A DNA stretch of 15,688 nt, taken from G020353115 sp964640125. Lineage in GTDB: Bacteria > Bacteroidota > Bacteroidia > Bacteroidales > VadinHA17. Positions 6,735 to 14,606 of this stretch are shown piece by piece. A model generated the notes under the pieces. It saw only the letters and a list, made by a program, of their open reading frames with translations. It was not told the origin of the DNA and ran no database searches. Positions within the stretch are counted from its first letter, which is position 1; every line of letters begins with the position of its first letter. The stretch spans positions 1 through 15,688 of the forward strand of contig CAZXGG010000079.1 of assembly GCA_964640125.1 (NCBI GenBank), written 5' to 3'. The translations under genes were made by a program, and so were the position numbers.

Positions 6735-7289
6735 TTACTCCTTTAACCGTCCGGGATTCTTCCGGATAAACTCTTTCCAAGAGTGATTCCCCTTTTCCAG
6801 GGAAGGGACCGATTTCTGAAAGAAATGACAGACTGCAGCAGCCAGGCCATCCGTGGCATCGAGTAAACGGGAATCCTCGTGAAAATTGAGGATCTTTTGA
6901 AGTAGCGTGGCAACCTGCTCCTTTGAAGCACTTCCCACTCCGGTAATTGCCAGCTTGATTTTCCGTGGTGCATATTCAAAAATGGGAATTGAACGGGATA
7001 AAGCAGCTGAAATAGCAGCTCCCTGTGCCCTGCCAAGTTTTAGCATGGACTGAACATTCTTACCGTAAAAAGGTGCCTCAATGGCAAGCTCATCCGGATG
7101 GTATTCATCAATGAGCTGAATAACACGGTCAAAAATCATTTTCAGCTTGGTATAGTGATCGTTGACCTTCTGCAGTTCAATTACCCCCAGGGTTATCAGT
7201 TCAGCTTTGTTCCCAGATGTCCTGATAATTCCATATCCGGTTACAGTTGTACCCGGATCAATCCCTAAAATAATCCGTTCTGTGTTCAA
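6735..7289 (-). CDS. ruvC: Holliday junction resolvase RuvC
   Basis: RuvC is the Mg-dependent endonuclease that cuts Holliday junctions after RuvAB branch migration. The 184-residue protein has an RNase H-like fold with all four catalytic acids visible: D11 in GIDPGT (9-14), E71 in AIEAPFYG (69-76), and D144 and D147 in DATDGLAAAVCH (144-155), with the usual trailing His155. GRAQGAA (86-92), contributing to junction binding, is also present. It begins 12 bases after the S41 protease gene and is the last gene of the minus-strand block; ruvA and ruvB are not in the window. Confidence 0.97.
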   Translation of the reverse strand: MNTERIILGIDPGTTVTGYGIIRTSGNKAELITLGVIELQKVNDHYTKLKMIFDRVIQLIDEYHPDELAIEAPFYGKNVQSMLKLGRAQGAAISAALSRSIPIFEYAPRKIKLAITGVGSASKEQVATLLQKILNFHEDSRLLDATDGLAAAVCHFFQKSVPSLEKGNHSWKEFIRKNPGRLKE

Positions 7290-7301
7290 TGATAACAGAT
7301 G

Positions 7302-8588
7302 TTATTGAAGGTATTTCTTCCTGAGTAAGTCCTTATAATCCGGCTTTTTCTCAGGAATGAACCTTCCTGCATACTTTCTGCCTGAAAAACTGCCGTTTTC
7401 AATATAATGGAGCGCTTCCTTCAAACAAGCCTCCTCACGATCATTGAAACTCCTGGTAATATCATCAGGGCATTCACAGTCAGCGGGAATACCGAAAAAG
7501 TAATCCCCCATCCCATTCGCATTCACTATTTTGAAGACGATGGGTAGAAATGCCCAGTCACCATAAGTAAAAACGTACATCCCTACCGGTTTTCCGTAGG
7601 TTGAATCTCCAACTGTTTTTACGTCGATATAGGGAGAAAGGCAATTGATGAGTGCTTCGCTGGCGGAGGCTGTTCCCGGAGAGGTGATAAAAACCACCCT
7701 GCTGACATCCACCGAACTGGCCTGTTGTTCAAAGAGAATGTTAACGTTATAATTCGTTTTTTTATTATTGTGCTGATATGAAAGAAACAGTTGCCCGTCG
7801 GTGTCTGGACCGGTGATCAGGTTTGCCAGGTATGTCAATACATCAGTAAGCCCTCCGGGATTATACCTGAGATCTACGATCATCTCCTCAACACCGGCTG
7901 ACTTAAACCAGGCAAAGGTTTCATCAAATTCATTATAGGATGGTTGAATGAACTCATCATACACCATATGTCCGATGGTTTTCCCATTCACATCAAGGGT
8001 GTCATAATGGATAACAGAGTTTTTCTGAATCTCTTTCTTTGCCACCGTAAGTTCGAAAATCGAGTCGGATAGAGTTTTAAATTCGATGGTGTTGGTAACC
8101 CCTATTTCGTTTGCCCCCAGCAGTTCTGAAAGATTACTGCTTGCATCCAGCGCAATACCATTTATTTTGGTAATGATATAACCCCTGCGAATTCCATGGG
8201 GATACAACGGGGAATCCTTATATACATAAAGGATCCGGGAGTTTCCCTCGCCATCTTTCCTGTGGGCGAAACCATATCCGATGTATTTCCCTTCAAGCAT
8301 GTTTTCAATGTACTCGAGTGGAGCGACAAAACTGTAATGATCATCCGGCAGGTAGCGCATGGCTTCCAATAGTTCGTATGGATCTTTATAAAGCTCTTTA
8401 TCAACCTGAGGCATCACATCATACCAGTAATACCATTCATTCATCAATTTGTATAATTCATCCCTTGCATCTTTATTGCTGTTCTGGTTGTTCCCTTCAT
8501 CCTTTTCACAGCCTGCCAGAAACAGCGTGGAAAAGAGAACAATAATTAACAGTAATCCACGAGCGATACTATTTTTCTTCATCTCCAT
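7302..8588 (-). CDS. S41-family (C-terminal processing peptidase-like) lipoprotein
   Basis: The 428-residue protein has a signal peptide with lipobox LFLAGC (Cys27), so it is an envelope lipoprotein; ATG 8588 is used, with ATG 8582 two codons later equally possible. Domain order is an N-terminal helical region with WYYWYDVMP (52-60), a PDZ-like domain about residues 95-185 (SPLYPHGIRRGYIITKINGI), then the S41 core. Motifs are DLRYNPGG (239-246), SPGTASASE (303-311) and GDSTYGKPVG (328-336). Ser308 and Lys333 are 25 residues apart, the same spacing as the Ser/Lys dyad of E. coli Prc. The Gln usually found four residues after the Lys is Met337. Similar S41 lipoproteins are common in Bacteroidota; the substrate is unknown. 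It sits 9 bases after the EamA gene and 12 before ruvC. Confidence 0.93.
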   Translation of the reverse strand: MEMKKNSIARGLLLIIVLFSTLFLAGCEKDEGNNQNSNKDARDELYKLMNEWYYWYDVMPQVDKELYKDPYELLEAMRYLPDDHYSFVAPLEYIENMLEGKYIGYGFAHRKDGEGNSRILYVYKDSPLYPHGIRRGYIITKINGIALDASSNLSELLGANEIGVTNTIEFKTLSDSIFELTVAKKEIQKNSVIHYDTLDVNGKTIGHMVYDEFIQPSYNEFDETFAWFKSAGVEEMIVDLRYNPGGLTDVLTYLANLITGPDTDGQLFLSYQHNNKKTNYNVNILFEQQASSVDVSRVVFITSPGTASASEALINCLSPYIDVKTVGDSTYGKPVGMYVFTYGDWAFLPIVFKIVNANGMGDYFFGIPADCECPDDITRSFNDREEACLKEALHYIENGSFSGRKYAGRFIPEKKPDYKDLLRKKYLQ

Positions 8589-8597
8589 TTGCTTTGA

Positions 8598-9485
8598 TTA
8601 ATGCTTTACAGGAAAACGGATTCTTTGGATAATTATTCCTCCAACAATTAAAATTAAACCAACTACTGTCGTGCTGTATATGTTTTCTCCGACAAAGATG
8701 TGAATAAAAATCAGAGAAAAAAATGGAGCCAGGTAAACAAGATTACTGATTTGATCGGCTGATTTTGTCAACCTGAGCGCTTTTAACCACAATACAAAAG
8801 TTATGCCCATTTCGAAACATCCTGCGTAGATAGCAGGGAGCAATCCCTTGAGCCCGGGCAATGAAAAGTCTGAAAACAGGAAAATGAAGCAGAAAATGTA
8901 GAGGGTGGCAAACAGGAAATTCAAAAACAGCTTCACCACTTCCTCACGGGGATCTCTGACGTTGTATATAAAAAACAGGGACCAGATAATGGAACTTCCA
9001 AGTGCCAGGATTACACCCAGCGTATCTGATTTACCCGGATGAAAGAAGGTCCCCTGCGATGAGATGAAATAGACACCGATAAAACTGACAATCAGCGCCA
9101 GATAACTCTTTTTTTTCACTGTATGCTTCAACAACGGTACCGAAAGGAAAACAAGGACAATTGGCCAGACCATGTTCAACGGCTGTGCCACTTGTGCCGG
9201 AAGGAGGGAATAGGCTTTAAAGAGAATCAGGTAATAGAGGAAAGGATTCAGTAAGCCAAATAACATGGACCGGCTGATGTCTGATAATGAGGAGTTCAGG
9301 ACCATGTGAATCTTCTTTTGGACAAGAAGTATCAGGAATAAAAGAAGAGTTGAGGTGAGGGAGGCAAAAAGCAGCAGGTGGAGGTAATCCAGATGCCGTA
9401 ATGCAATTTTAAATGCAGAAGCGACAGTAGACCAGAAAAAAATGGCTAAGCCGGCATAGAGATATGCTTTTTTTTGATCACTCAT
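8598..9485 (-). CDS. EamA/DMT-superfamily membrane transporter
   Basis: The 295-residue protein is very hydrophobic and appears to contain about ten transmembrane helices arranged as two repeated EamA-type halves. Landmarks are the first helix with FFWSTVASAFKIALR (17-31), the mid-protein SSIIWSLFFIYN, opening the second repeat, and the closing pair GENIYSTTVVGLILIVGGII, a typical EamA C-terminus. Members export amino acids, purines or other metabolites; the substrate cannot be read from sequence. It ends in the basic tail QRIRFPVKH. It lies between a lipoprotein gene (30 bases upstream) and the S41 protease gene (9 bases downstream), so it is probably co-transcribed with both. Confidence 0.93.
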   Translation of the reverse strand: MSDQKKAYLYAGLAIFFWSTVASAFKIALRHLDYLHLLLFASLTSTLLLFLILLVQKKIHMVLNSSLSDISRSMLFGLLNPFLYYLILFKAYSLLPAQVAQPLNMVWPIVLVFLSVPLLKHTVKKKSYLALIVSFIGVYFISSQGTFFHPGKSDTLGVILALGSSIIWSLFFIYNVRDPREEVVKLFLNFLFATLYIFCFIFLFSDFSLPGLKGLLPAIYAGCFEMGITFVLWLKALRLTKSADQISNLVYLAPFFSLIFIHIFVGENIYSTTVVGLILIVGGIIIQRIRFPVKH

Positions 9486-9515
9486 TATTCCTTCATCAAG
9501 GATCGCGGAAGGGCT

Positions 9516-10082
9516 TTATTCAGCGGGTTGTTTTATACTTAGTTGTTCAACATAATGCTCAATGTCCGGCTGAATATCCCGGTAAATGCTTAACTGGATT
9601 TGCAATAATTCGATTCGAAACATTACCCTTTCGGTCAAATCATCAAGCAAAACCGATTCCCGTTCCATTTTATTGGTGAGCGTGGAGTCCGGGGTTTCAC
9701 CTTCTTCAATTTCCTCCATAATCATTTCAAGTTGGTTCTCCGTAACCGAAAGCTCAGAATAAAAATGATTACAGGCATCCAGGCAGAGGCCAATTATCAG
9801 GGTGACACTATCTAACTGCATGTACCGCTCTCTGTTGAGATCCATGCCAGGAAATTTCTCAAGATTTTCCGACAGGAATGCATGCTCTGAAGAAATTTTG
9901 GTAAACAGATCATGTATACTGTCGAGATTAGCAGCAATGATCTTATGGTTGAGGGAATCCACTTCCCGCAGGAGGCTATCAGCCCTGCGGCTCAACTGAG
10001 AAGGAGCAGGTTCATTACAGGCAGGCATTAATAACAGGATTAACAATGGGCCGATCATTAAATTAGCCTTCTTCATCTTCAA
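9516..10082 (-). CDS. helical lipoprotein of unknown function
   Basis: The protein has 188 residues. A basic MKMKK start, a hydrophobic segment and LLMPAC (Cys22) indicate a lipoprotein signal, although the lipobox is not ideal (Met at -3, Pro at -2). The mature part is almost wholly charged amphipathic helix with heptad-like stretches (ADSLLREVDSLNHKI, residues 34-48, and the helix around 125-165), so a coiled-coil bundle is likely. It contains a few Cys residues near 100 (GLCLDAC) besides the lipidation site. No domain is recognised. ATG 10076 is an alternative start two codons in. serS ends 57 bases upstream and the EamA gene starts 30 bases downstream. Confidence 0.8.
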   Translation of the reverse strand: MKMKKANLMIGPLLILLLMPACNEPAPSQLSRRADSLLREVDSLNHKIIAANLDSIHDLFTKISSEHAFLSENLEKFPGMDLNRERYMQLDSVTLIIGLCLDACNHFYSELSVTENQLEMIMEEIEEGETPDSTLTNKMERESVLLDDLTERVMFRIELLQIQLSIYRDIQPDIEHYVEQLSIKQPAE

Positions 10083-10117
10083 TTATCTGAGTTTGAACGG
10101 TAATATTACGAAATATC

Positions 10118-10139
10118 AAAAGGATATGGAAATCCTCTT
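10118..10139 (-). terminator. possible terminator hairpin after serS
   Basis: On the minus strand AAGAGGAT and ATCCTTTT pair over 8 bp with one G-U wobble and a 6-base loop, immediately after the serS stop. No long T tract follows beyond the arm itself. If active it would separate serS from the lipoprotein-EamA-S41-ruvC group. Confidence 0.35.
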
Positions 10140-11414
10140 TTACCCGATCAGATTGAAGTGAGTATAAGGGACCAATACGTCAGGGATAATGATCCCCTCC
10201 TCACTTTGATTGTTCTCCAAAATCGCAGCAACGATCCTGGGCAGGGCTAATGCACTGCCATTCAACGTATGTGCCAGTTGCGTCTTTTTTTCGCCTTTCT
10301 CCTTAAACCTGAGTTTCATCCGGGAGGACTGGAAGGATTCGAAATTGGATACCGAGCTGACTTCAAGCCATTTTTTCTGTGCTGCCGCAAATACTTCAAA
10401 GTCATAGGTTAATGCAGCAGTGAAGGATATATCTCCTCCGCAAAGGATCTGTATGCGGTATGGAAGACCGAGGCTTTGGACAAGTCCCTCAACATGTTGC
10501 ACCATCTCTTCCAGCGTATCGTAGGAGAGGTCCGGATGCTGTATTTGAACAATCTCGACCTTATCAAACTGGTGCAGTCGGTTCAGTCCGCGCACATCTT
10601 TTCCATATGAACCGGCTTCCCTTCTGAAACAGGGAGTATAAGCGCAATTTTTAACCGGAAAATCTTCGGGGGCAAGGATTACATCCCTGTATATATTTGT
10701 TACAGGGACTTCAGCAGTTGGAATCAGGTAAAAGTTCTCTGAGGGAACATGATACATTTGCCCTTCCTTATCGGGAAGATTTCCGGTACCAAACCCGGAG
10801 TCTTCGTTGACAAGGATTGGAGGCAGGACTTCGGTGTATCCTGCCCTTTCAGCTTCGTCCAGGAAATAGTTGATCAGTGCTCTCTGAAGTTTCGCCCCTT
10901 TTCCTTTATAAACGGGAAACCCGGCTCCCGTTACTTTATTCCCCAGATCGAAGTCAATGATATCATATTTTGCTGCCAGATCCCAGTGTGGCAAGGCATT
11001 CTCCGGCAAAACGGGAATGTCTCCTCCGCTTCTGACCACCTGGTTGTCCTTCTCACCCTCCCCGGAAGGTACCAGGGGATGAGGAACGTTAGGAATTTGT
11101 AAAAGCATCTCCTGGATCTCCTTTTCTGCAACCGCTACCTCCTGATGAAGCAACTTGATCTCTTCTTTCAGCTGTGATGTTTTCTCTTTTATTTCATTCG
11201 CCTCTCCGGTTTTTCCCTCACCAATCAGTTTCCCAATTTCTTTTGATATGGTATTTATTTCAGCTTGCTTACTCTCTAAGATTTGCTGGTTGGCACGTCG
11301 TTGTTTATCCTTAGCAAGAAGATCCCCAATGATCTTTTTAGCGTCGAATTTTTTCACGGCAAGGCGATCTATGATGAGCTGCTGATTCTCTTCAATCTGT
11401 TTTAGGGTAAGCAT
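10140..11414 (-). CDS. serS: serine--tRNA ligase
   Basis: SerRS charges tRNA-Ser with serine. From ATG 11414 the protein is 424 residues, the normal bacterial length. An upstream in-frame ATG (11549) would add 45 residues that resemble no SerRS N-terminus and lie within the rpmA terminator, so it is rejected. The N-terminal tRNA-binding coiled coil occupies about residues 30-105. The class II catalytic core shows TAE (233-235, serine-binding loop), motif 2 CFRREAGSYG (262-271) and motif 3 NGSALALPR (385-393). All look intact. It follows the rplU-rpmA unit on the same strand but is separated from it by a strong terminator; no exact TAnnTTTG box was found in its leader. Confidence 0.97.
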   Translation of the reverse strand: MLTLKQIEENQQLIIDRLAVKKFDAKKIIGDLLAKDKQRRANQQILESKQAEINTISKEIGKLIGEGKTGEANEIKEKTSQLKEEIKLLHQEVAVAEKEIQEMLLQIPNVPHPLVPSGEGEKDNQVVRSGGDIPVLPENALPHWDLAAKYDIIDFDLGNKVTGAGFPVYKGKGAKLQRALINYFLDEAERAGYTEVLPPILVNEDSGFGTGNLPDKEGQMYHVPSENFYLIPTAEVPVTNIYRDVILAPEDFPVKNCAYTPCFRREAGSYGKDVRGLNRLHQFDKVEIVQIQHPDLSYDTLEEMVQHVEGLVQSLGLPYRIQILCGGDISFTAALTYDFEVFAAAQKKWLEVSSVSNFESFQSSRMKLRFKEKGEKKTQLAHTLNGSALALPRIVAAILENNQSEEGIIIPDVLVPYTHFNLIG

Positions 11415-11506
11415 TTTTAAGCTGTTTCGGTTTGGGAATACTGATTTCTTGATGAAAATCCATATCCCGGGAATTGTTTTTCCGGCAGGTACGGACTTCA
11501 CTATGT

Positions 11507-11562
11507 AAAAATAAAAAACTCCTGAATTAATTGCTGAATATTGCAGCAAATAAAACAGGAGT
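11507..11562 (-). terminator. strong intrinsic terminator downstream of rpmA
   Basis: On the minus strand ACTCCTG (11562-11556) pairs with CAGGAGT (11524-11518) in a 7-bp outer stem. Inside it a second perfect 6-bp stem, TTGCTG/CAGCAA, spans 11531-11549. The outer stem is followed directly by a T-rich tract (TTTTTTATTTTT, positions 11518-11507). It starts 22 bases past the rpmA stop. Confidence 0.8.
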
Positions 11563-11584
11563 GATGTCTTGGTATGGTATTGTT

Positions 11585-11845
11585 CTATTTGGAAATGGGA
11601 ACAACAGAAACATAGGATTTTTTATTCCTCTTCTTTCTAAAGGTAACTTCCCCGTCGGTCAGGGCAAAGAGGGTATGATCTTTTCCCATTCCGACATTAT
11701 CACCCGGATAATGTTTTGTTCCTCTTTGACGAACAATGATATTTCCAGCTTTTGCAATCTCCCCTCCAAAGAGCTTTACGCCAAGCCGTTTGCTTTCTGA
11801 TTCTCTCCCATTCCGTGAACTTCCTGCTCCTTTTTTGTGTGCCAT
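11585..11845 (-). CDS. rpmA: 50S ribosomal protein L27
   Basis: L27 is a component of the large ribosomal subunit whose N-terminus reaches toward the peptidyl transferase centre. The 86-residue length is standard. The start MAHKKGAGSSRNGRES and the stretches RLGVKLFGGE and GNIIVRQRGTKHYPGDNVGM (residues 35-54) are unmistakable. There is no N-terminal cleavage extension of the kind found in Firmicutes L27. It follows rplU at about 29 bases, the classic L21-L27 pair, and is followed by a strong terminator. Confidence 0.98.
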   Translation of the reverse strand: MAHKKGAGSSRNGRESESKRLGVKLFGGEIAKAGNIIVRQRGTKHYPGDNVGMGKDHTLFALTDGEVTFRKKRNKKSYVSVVPISK

Positions 11846-11874
11846 GTTACAATCTTTTAGTTGTCAAACGGGAT

Positions 11875-12295
11875 TTATTCTGTCTTCTTTTTCGAANNNN
11901 NNNNNNNNNNNNNNNNNNNNNNNNNNNNNNNNNNNNNNNNNNNNNNNNNNNNNNNNNNNNNNNNNNNNNNNNNNNNNNNNNNNNNNNNNNNNNNNNTCTT
12001 CAATGAGTATCTGGCTCATGTATTGTCTGTGACCTGTAAGCACCTGGTATCCTTTTCTTCGCTTTTTCTTGAATACTTTTACCTTATCTCCCTTAAGGTG
12101 GCTTATGATTTTTCCTGAAACAAGTGCTCCCTGAATAATGGGCTCCCCGATCAGGATTTTATCTCCATCCTCAATCAGCAGTACACGGTCAAATTCAACC
12201 ACATCCCCTTCTTTACCTTCCAGGCGATGGACATATATCTTCTGGTCTTTCTCTACCTTAAACTGTTGTCCTGCTACATCAACTATTGCATACAT
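11875..12295 (-). CDS. rplU: 50S ribosomal protein L21, interrupted by an assembly gap
   Basis: From ATG 12295 the product reads MYAIVDVAGQQFKVEKDQ and continues through FKKKRRKGYQVLTGHRQY, the diagnostic L21 C-terminal rRNA-binding stretch, to about residue 99 (ILIE) where the 100-N gap begins. A longer ATG at 12334 lies in the promoter and is rejected. L21 cores are about 100-105 residues, so the core is nearly complete before the gap. After the gap, one frame gives SKKKTE then stop at 11875, and another gives FEKEDRINPV then stop at 11864. The first resembles the Lys-rich tails of some L21 proteins and is preferred here. The gap length is a placeholder, so frame and tail length are unknown. 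Confidence 0.9.
11897..11996. other. assembly gap of exactly 100 N
   Basis: A run of exactly 100 N is the conventional placeholder for a scaffold gap of unknown size. It lies inside the 3' part of rplU, so any coordinates or frames carried across it are artificial. Confidence 0.98.
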
Positions 12296-12331
12296 TATGG
12301 TACTGTTTTCGGGTGCAAAACTTTCGGACTG

Positions 12332-12360
12332 CAAAAATATAAAATTAAATGGATATACAA
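12332..12360 (-). promoter_or_regulatory. consensus Bacteroidota promoter for rplU-rpmA
   Basis: On the minus strand TTG (12360-12358) and TATTTTTG (12339-12332) are 18 bases apart, matching TTG/TAnnTTTG. Initiation near 12325 would give a leader of about 30 bases before the rplU ATG at 12295. Confidence 0.65.
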
Positions 12361-12383
12361 AATTCAGATAACGATGATTTCAT

Positions 12384-12391
12384 TATATTTG
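12384..12391 (+). promoter_or_regulatory. putative -7 element for the nuclease-domain gene
   Basis: TATATTTG matches TAnnTTTG and lies 45 bases before the ATG at 12437. No TTG is found 17-23 bases upstream. It is back to back with the rplU promoter. Confidence 0.45.
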
Positions 12392-12436
12392 TAGGTACCA
12401 AGCAGGAAGGGAGAATCTTTCCTTTATTTTTTTAGT

Positions 12437-13048
12437 ATGGATAAGATCAAATTGAATGTCCTAGGAATTTCTTACAGTCAGACGCAATCCGGAGCATATG
12501 CATTGGTATTGACCGAGGAGAATGGTGATCGGAGGATACCCATTATTATCGGAGGTTTTGAGGCGCAAGCCATCGCCATTCAGCTGGAGGGACTCAACCC
12601 TCCCCGTCCCTTAACCCACGATCTGTTTCTTAGTTTTGCCACTGCATTCGATATATCACTGATCGAGGTGAATATTTACCGCCTGGAAGAAGGGGTTTTC
12701 TATTCAAAACTGGTTTGTGTTTACAAGGATCGCGAAGTGACCATTGATGCCAGAACATCCGATGCCATTGCTCTCGCTTTGCGGTTCAAGTGCTCGATTT
12801 ATACAACAGAGGAGATCATGGCGCAATCCGGAATTGTATTGGATATTGAAAATGAATCAGACGATGATTCAGCCGAAGAAGAAAAGTATGAACCTTCCCC
12901 TTCAGGGGGAAACCCCCTTGTCGACCTGGATTTGAAAGGACAATCCGAAAAGGAGCTCAAAGAGTTGCTGGAAGAGGCGATCACTAAGGAAAATTATGAA
13001 AAAGCTTCCATGATCAGAGATGAGTTGAAACGCAGGAAAAAAGAATAA
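12437..13048 (+). CDS. bifunctional-nuclease-domain (DUF151) protein with C-terminal UVR motif
   Basis: The 203-residue protein opens with a DUF151/BFN domain (about residues 1-140): VLGISYSQTQSGAYALVL, RRIPIIIGGFEAQAIAIQLE (32-51) and DARTSDAIALALRF are characteristic. Plant members have been described as having RNase and DNase activity; bacterial function is poorly defined. An acidic linker with DDDSAEEE (about 142-149) leads to a C-terminal UvrB/UvrC-type (UVR) helical hairpin, about residues 168-202, with LEEAITKENYEKASMIRDEL. In UvrB and related proteins this motif mediates protein-protein contact. The nucleoside-transporter gene follows after 11 bases, suggesting one operon. Confidence 0.92.
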   Translation: MDKIKLNVLGISYSQTQSGAYALVLTEENGDRRIPIIIGGFEAQAIAIQLEGLNPPRPLTHDLFLSFATAFDISLIEVNIYRLEEGVFYSKLVCVYKDREVTIDARTSDAIALALRFKCSIYTTEEIMAQSGIVLDIENESDDDSAEEEKYEPSPSGGNPLVDLDLKGQSEKELKELLEEAITKENYEKASMIRDELKRRKKE

Positions 13049-13059
13049 TACTTCCCTGG

Positions 13060-14589
13060 ATGAAAAGGTGCATATTTCTGGTTTTACTATTGATCTTATT
13101 CATACCCGATTCCCTTCTCTCTCAAGACACTTCAGAAACTTCCGTAAGGCGGAATGCCAGGATCCTGGTTGATGATTCCATTGCTGGCAGCGATACGCTT
13201 TCCACTGTTGTGGAAACCGGCATTGAGGATACAAAAAAGAGCACCGGACACAAAGCCATCCTGTTAACGGATGAGTCGGTGAATCAGGGATTTACACTGA
13301 TAGCCCTGATCAGGGGGCTGATTGGCATGCTCGTTTTAATCCTTATTTCCTGGCTCTTCAGCACAAACCGGAAAGCCATTTCCTGGCGGGTCGTGTTCAT
13401 TGGGTTGGCGATTCAGATTCTGCTAGCCATTGGAGTGTTACAGGTCCCGTTTATTCAGGTTTTCTTTGAATTTTGTGGCAAGGTATTCGTGAAAATTGTT
13501 GACTTTACCCTGGAGGGAACAAAGTTCCTTTTCAAATCCATATCAACCGGGGAGATTGAAGAACCACTCCTCAACTTTGCCATTACCATTTTACCAACCG
13601 TCATTTTTTTCTCGGCATTAACCAGCGTACTGTTTTATTACGGGATCATTCAGAAAGTGGTGTATGGAATGGCCTGGGTAATGACCAGGTTGCTTAGGCT
13701 TTCCGGAGCTGAAAGCCTTTCCGTTGCCGGTAATATTTTTCTTGGTCAGACCGAGTCCCCACTGATGATCAAGGAATACCTGGAGAGGATGAATCGCTCG
13801 GAAATGTTACTCGTGATGTCAGGGGGAATGGCAACCCTTGCCGGCGGTGTTCTGGCAGCATACATCAGCTTTCTGGGAGGTGATGATCCGGTCCAGCGTG
13901 TCTTGTTCGCCAAGCACCTGCTGACGGCCTCTGTCATGGCAGCCCCGGGTGTGGTGGTAATCTCCAAAATCCTGCTTCCTCAAACCGAAAAGATCGAAAA
14001 AGAAGTTGAGGTATCAAAAGACCGGATCGGGAAAAATGTGCTGGATGCCATATCAAACGGCACCGGGCAAGGCCTTCGCCTGGCAGTAAATATCGCTGCC
14101 ATGCTTCTGGTTTTTGTTGCTTTTATTGCCATGTTTAATTATATTTTGGATAAAATCGGAGACCTTACTTCCCTGAATGAAATCATTGAGCGGGTAACAA
14201 ACGGACAATACGAGGAACTTTCACTGGAATTTTTACTGGGGTATGCCTTCGCCCCATTGATGTGGATCCTGGGGGTTGCCCGGGAAGACATTACACTGGT
14301 GGGAAGAATGCTCGGCGAGAAGATCATCATGACCGAATTTATAGGATACATCAGCCTTTCGGAATTGAAAGAGGCCGGCGCCTTCGTCTCACAAAAATCG
14401 ATTATCATGGCAACCTATATGCTCTGTGGATTTGCGAATTTTGCATCCATCGGTATCCAGATCGGAGGTATTGGATCACTCGCACCAGGAAAACGGGTGA
14501 TGCTATCACAACTTGGCATGAGAGCCCTCCTGGCAGGGACCCTGGCTTCCTTGCTTTCTGCCACCATAATCGGTGTGATCCTCGGATAG
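13060..14589 (+). CDS. CNT-family (NupC-like) nucleoside transporter with exported N-terminal extension
   Basis: The 509-residue protein belongs to the concentrative nucleoside transporters, which import nucleosides with Na+ or H+. Signature segments are SVAGNIFLGQTESPLMIKEY (221-240, with the GQTE substrate/ion motif at 229-232), GGMATLAGGVLAAYISFLG (255-273), a TEFIGYIS segment near residue 427, and CGFANFASIGIQIGG near 452-466 with the conserved Asn and Ser. CNT proteins are usually about 400 residues. Here the transporter core begins near residue 76, preceded by a signal-peptide-like segment (1-21) and about 55 polar residues that would lie outside the cytoplasm. Eight or more membrane segments follow. 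It is 11 bases after the DUF151 gene and 17 bases before the next gene. Confidence 0.94.
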   Translation: MKRCIFLVLLLILFIPDSLLSQDTSETSVRRNARILVDDSIAGSDTLSTVVETGIEDTKKSTGHKAILLTDESVNQGFTLIALIRGLIGMLVLILISWLFSTNRKAISWRVVFIGLAIQILLAIGVLQVPFIQVFFEFCGKVFVKIVDFTLEGTKFLFKSISTGEIEEPLLNFAITILPTVIFFSALTSVLFYYGIIQKVVYGMAWVMTRLLRLSGAESLSVAGNIFLGQTESPLMIKEYLERMNRSEMLLVMSGGMATLAGGVLAAYISFLGGDDPVQRVLFAKHLLTASVMAAPGVVVISKILLPQTEKIEKEVEVSKDRIGKNVLDAISNGTGQGLRLAVNIAAMLLVFVAFIAMFNYILDKIGDLTSLNEIIERVTNGQYEELSLEFLLGYAFAPLMWILGVAREDITLVGRMLGEKIIMTEFIGYISLSELKEAGAFVSQKSIIMATYMLCGFANFASIGIQIGGIGSLAPGKRVMLSQLGMRALLAGTLASLLSATIIGVILG

Positions 14590-14606
14590 GTTTAAAATAA
14601 CACGAT

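Noticed and set aside
11415..11549. 45-residue N-terminal extension of serS
   Set aside because: The extra residues do not resemble SerRS and the start lies inside the rpmA terminator.
11736..12118. Plus-strand open frames running through the N gap
   Set aside because: They exist only because N codons contain no stops; the region codes L27 and L21 on the minus strand.
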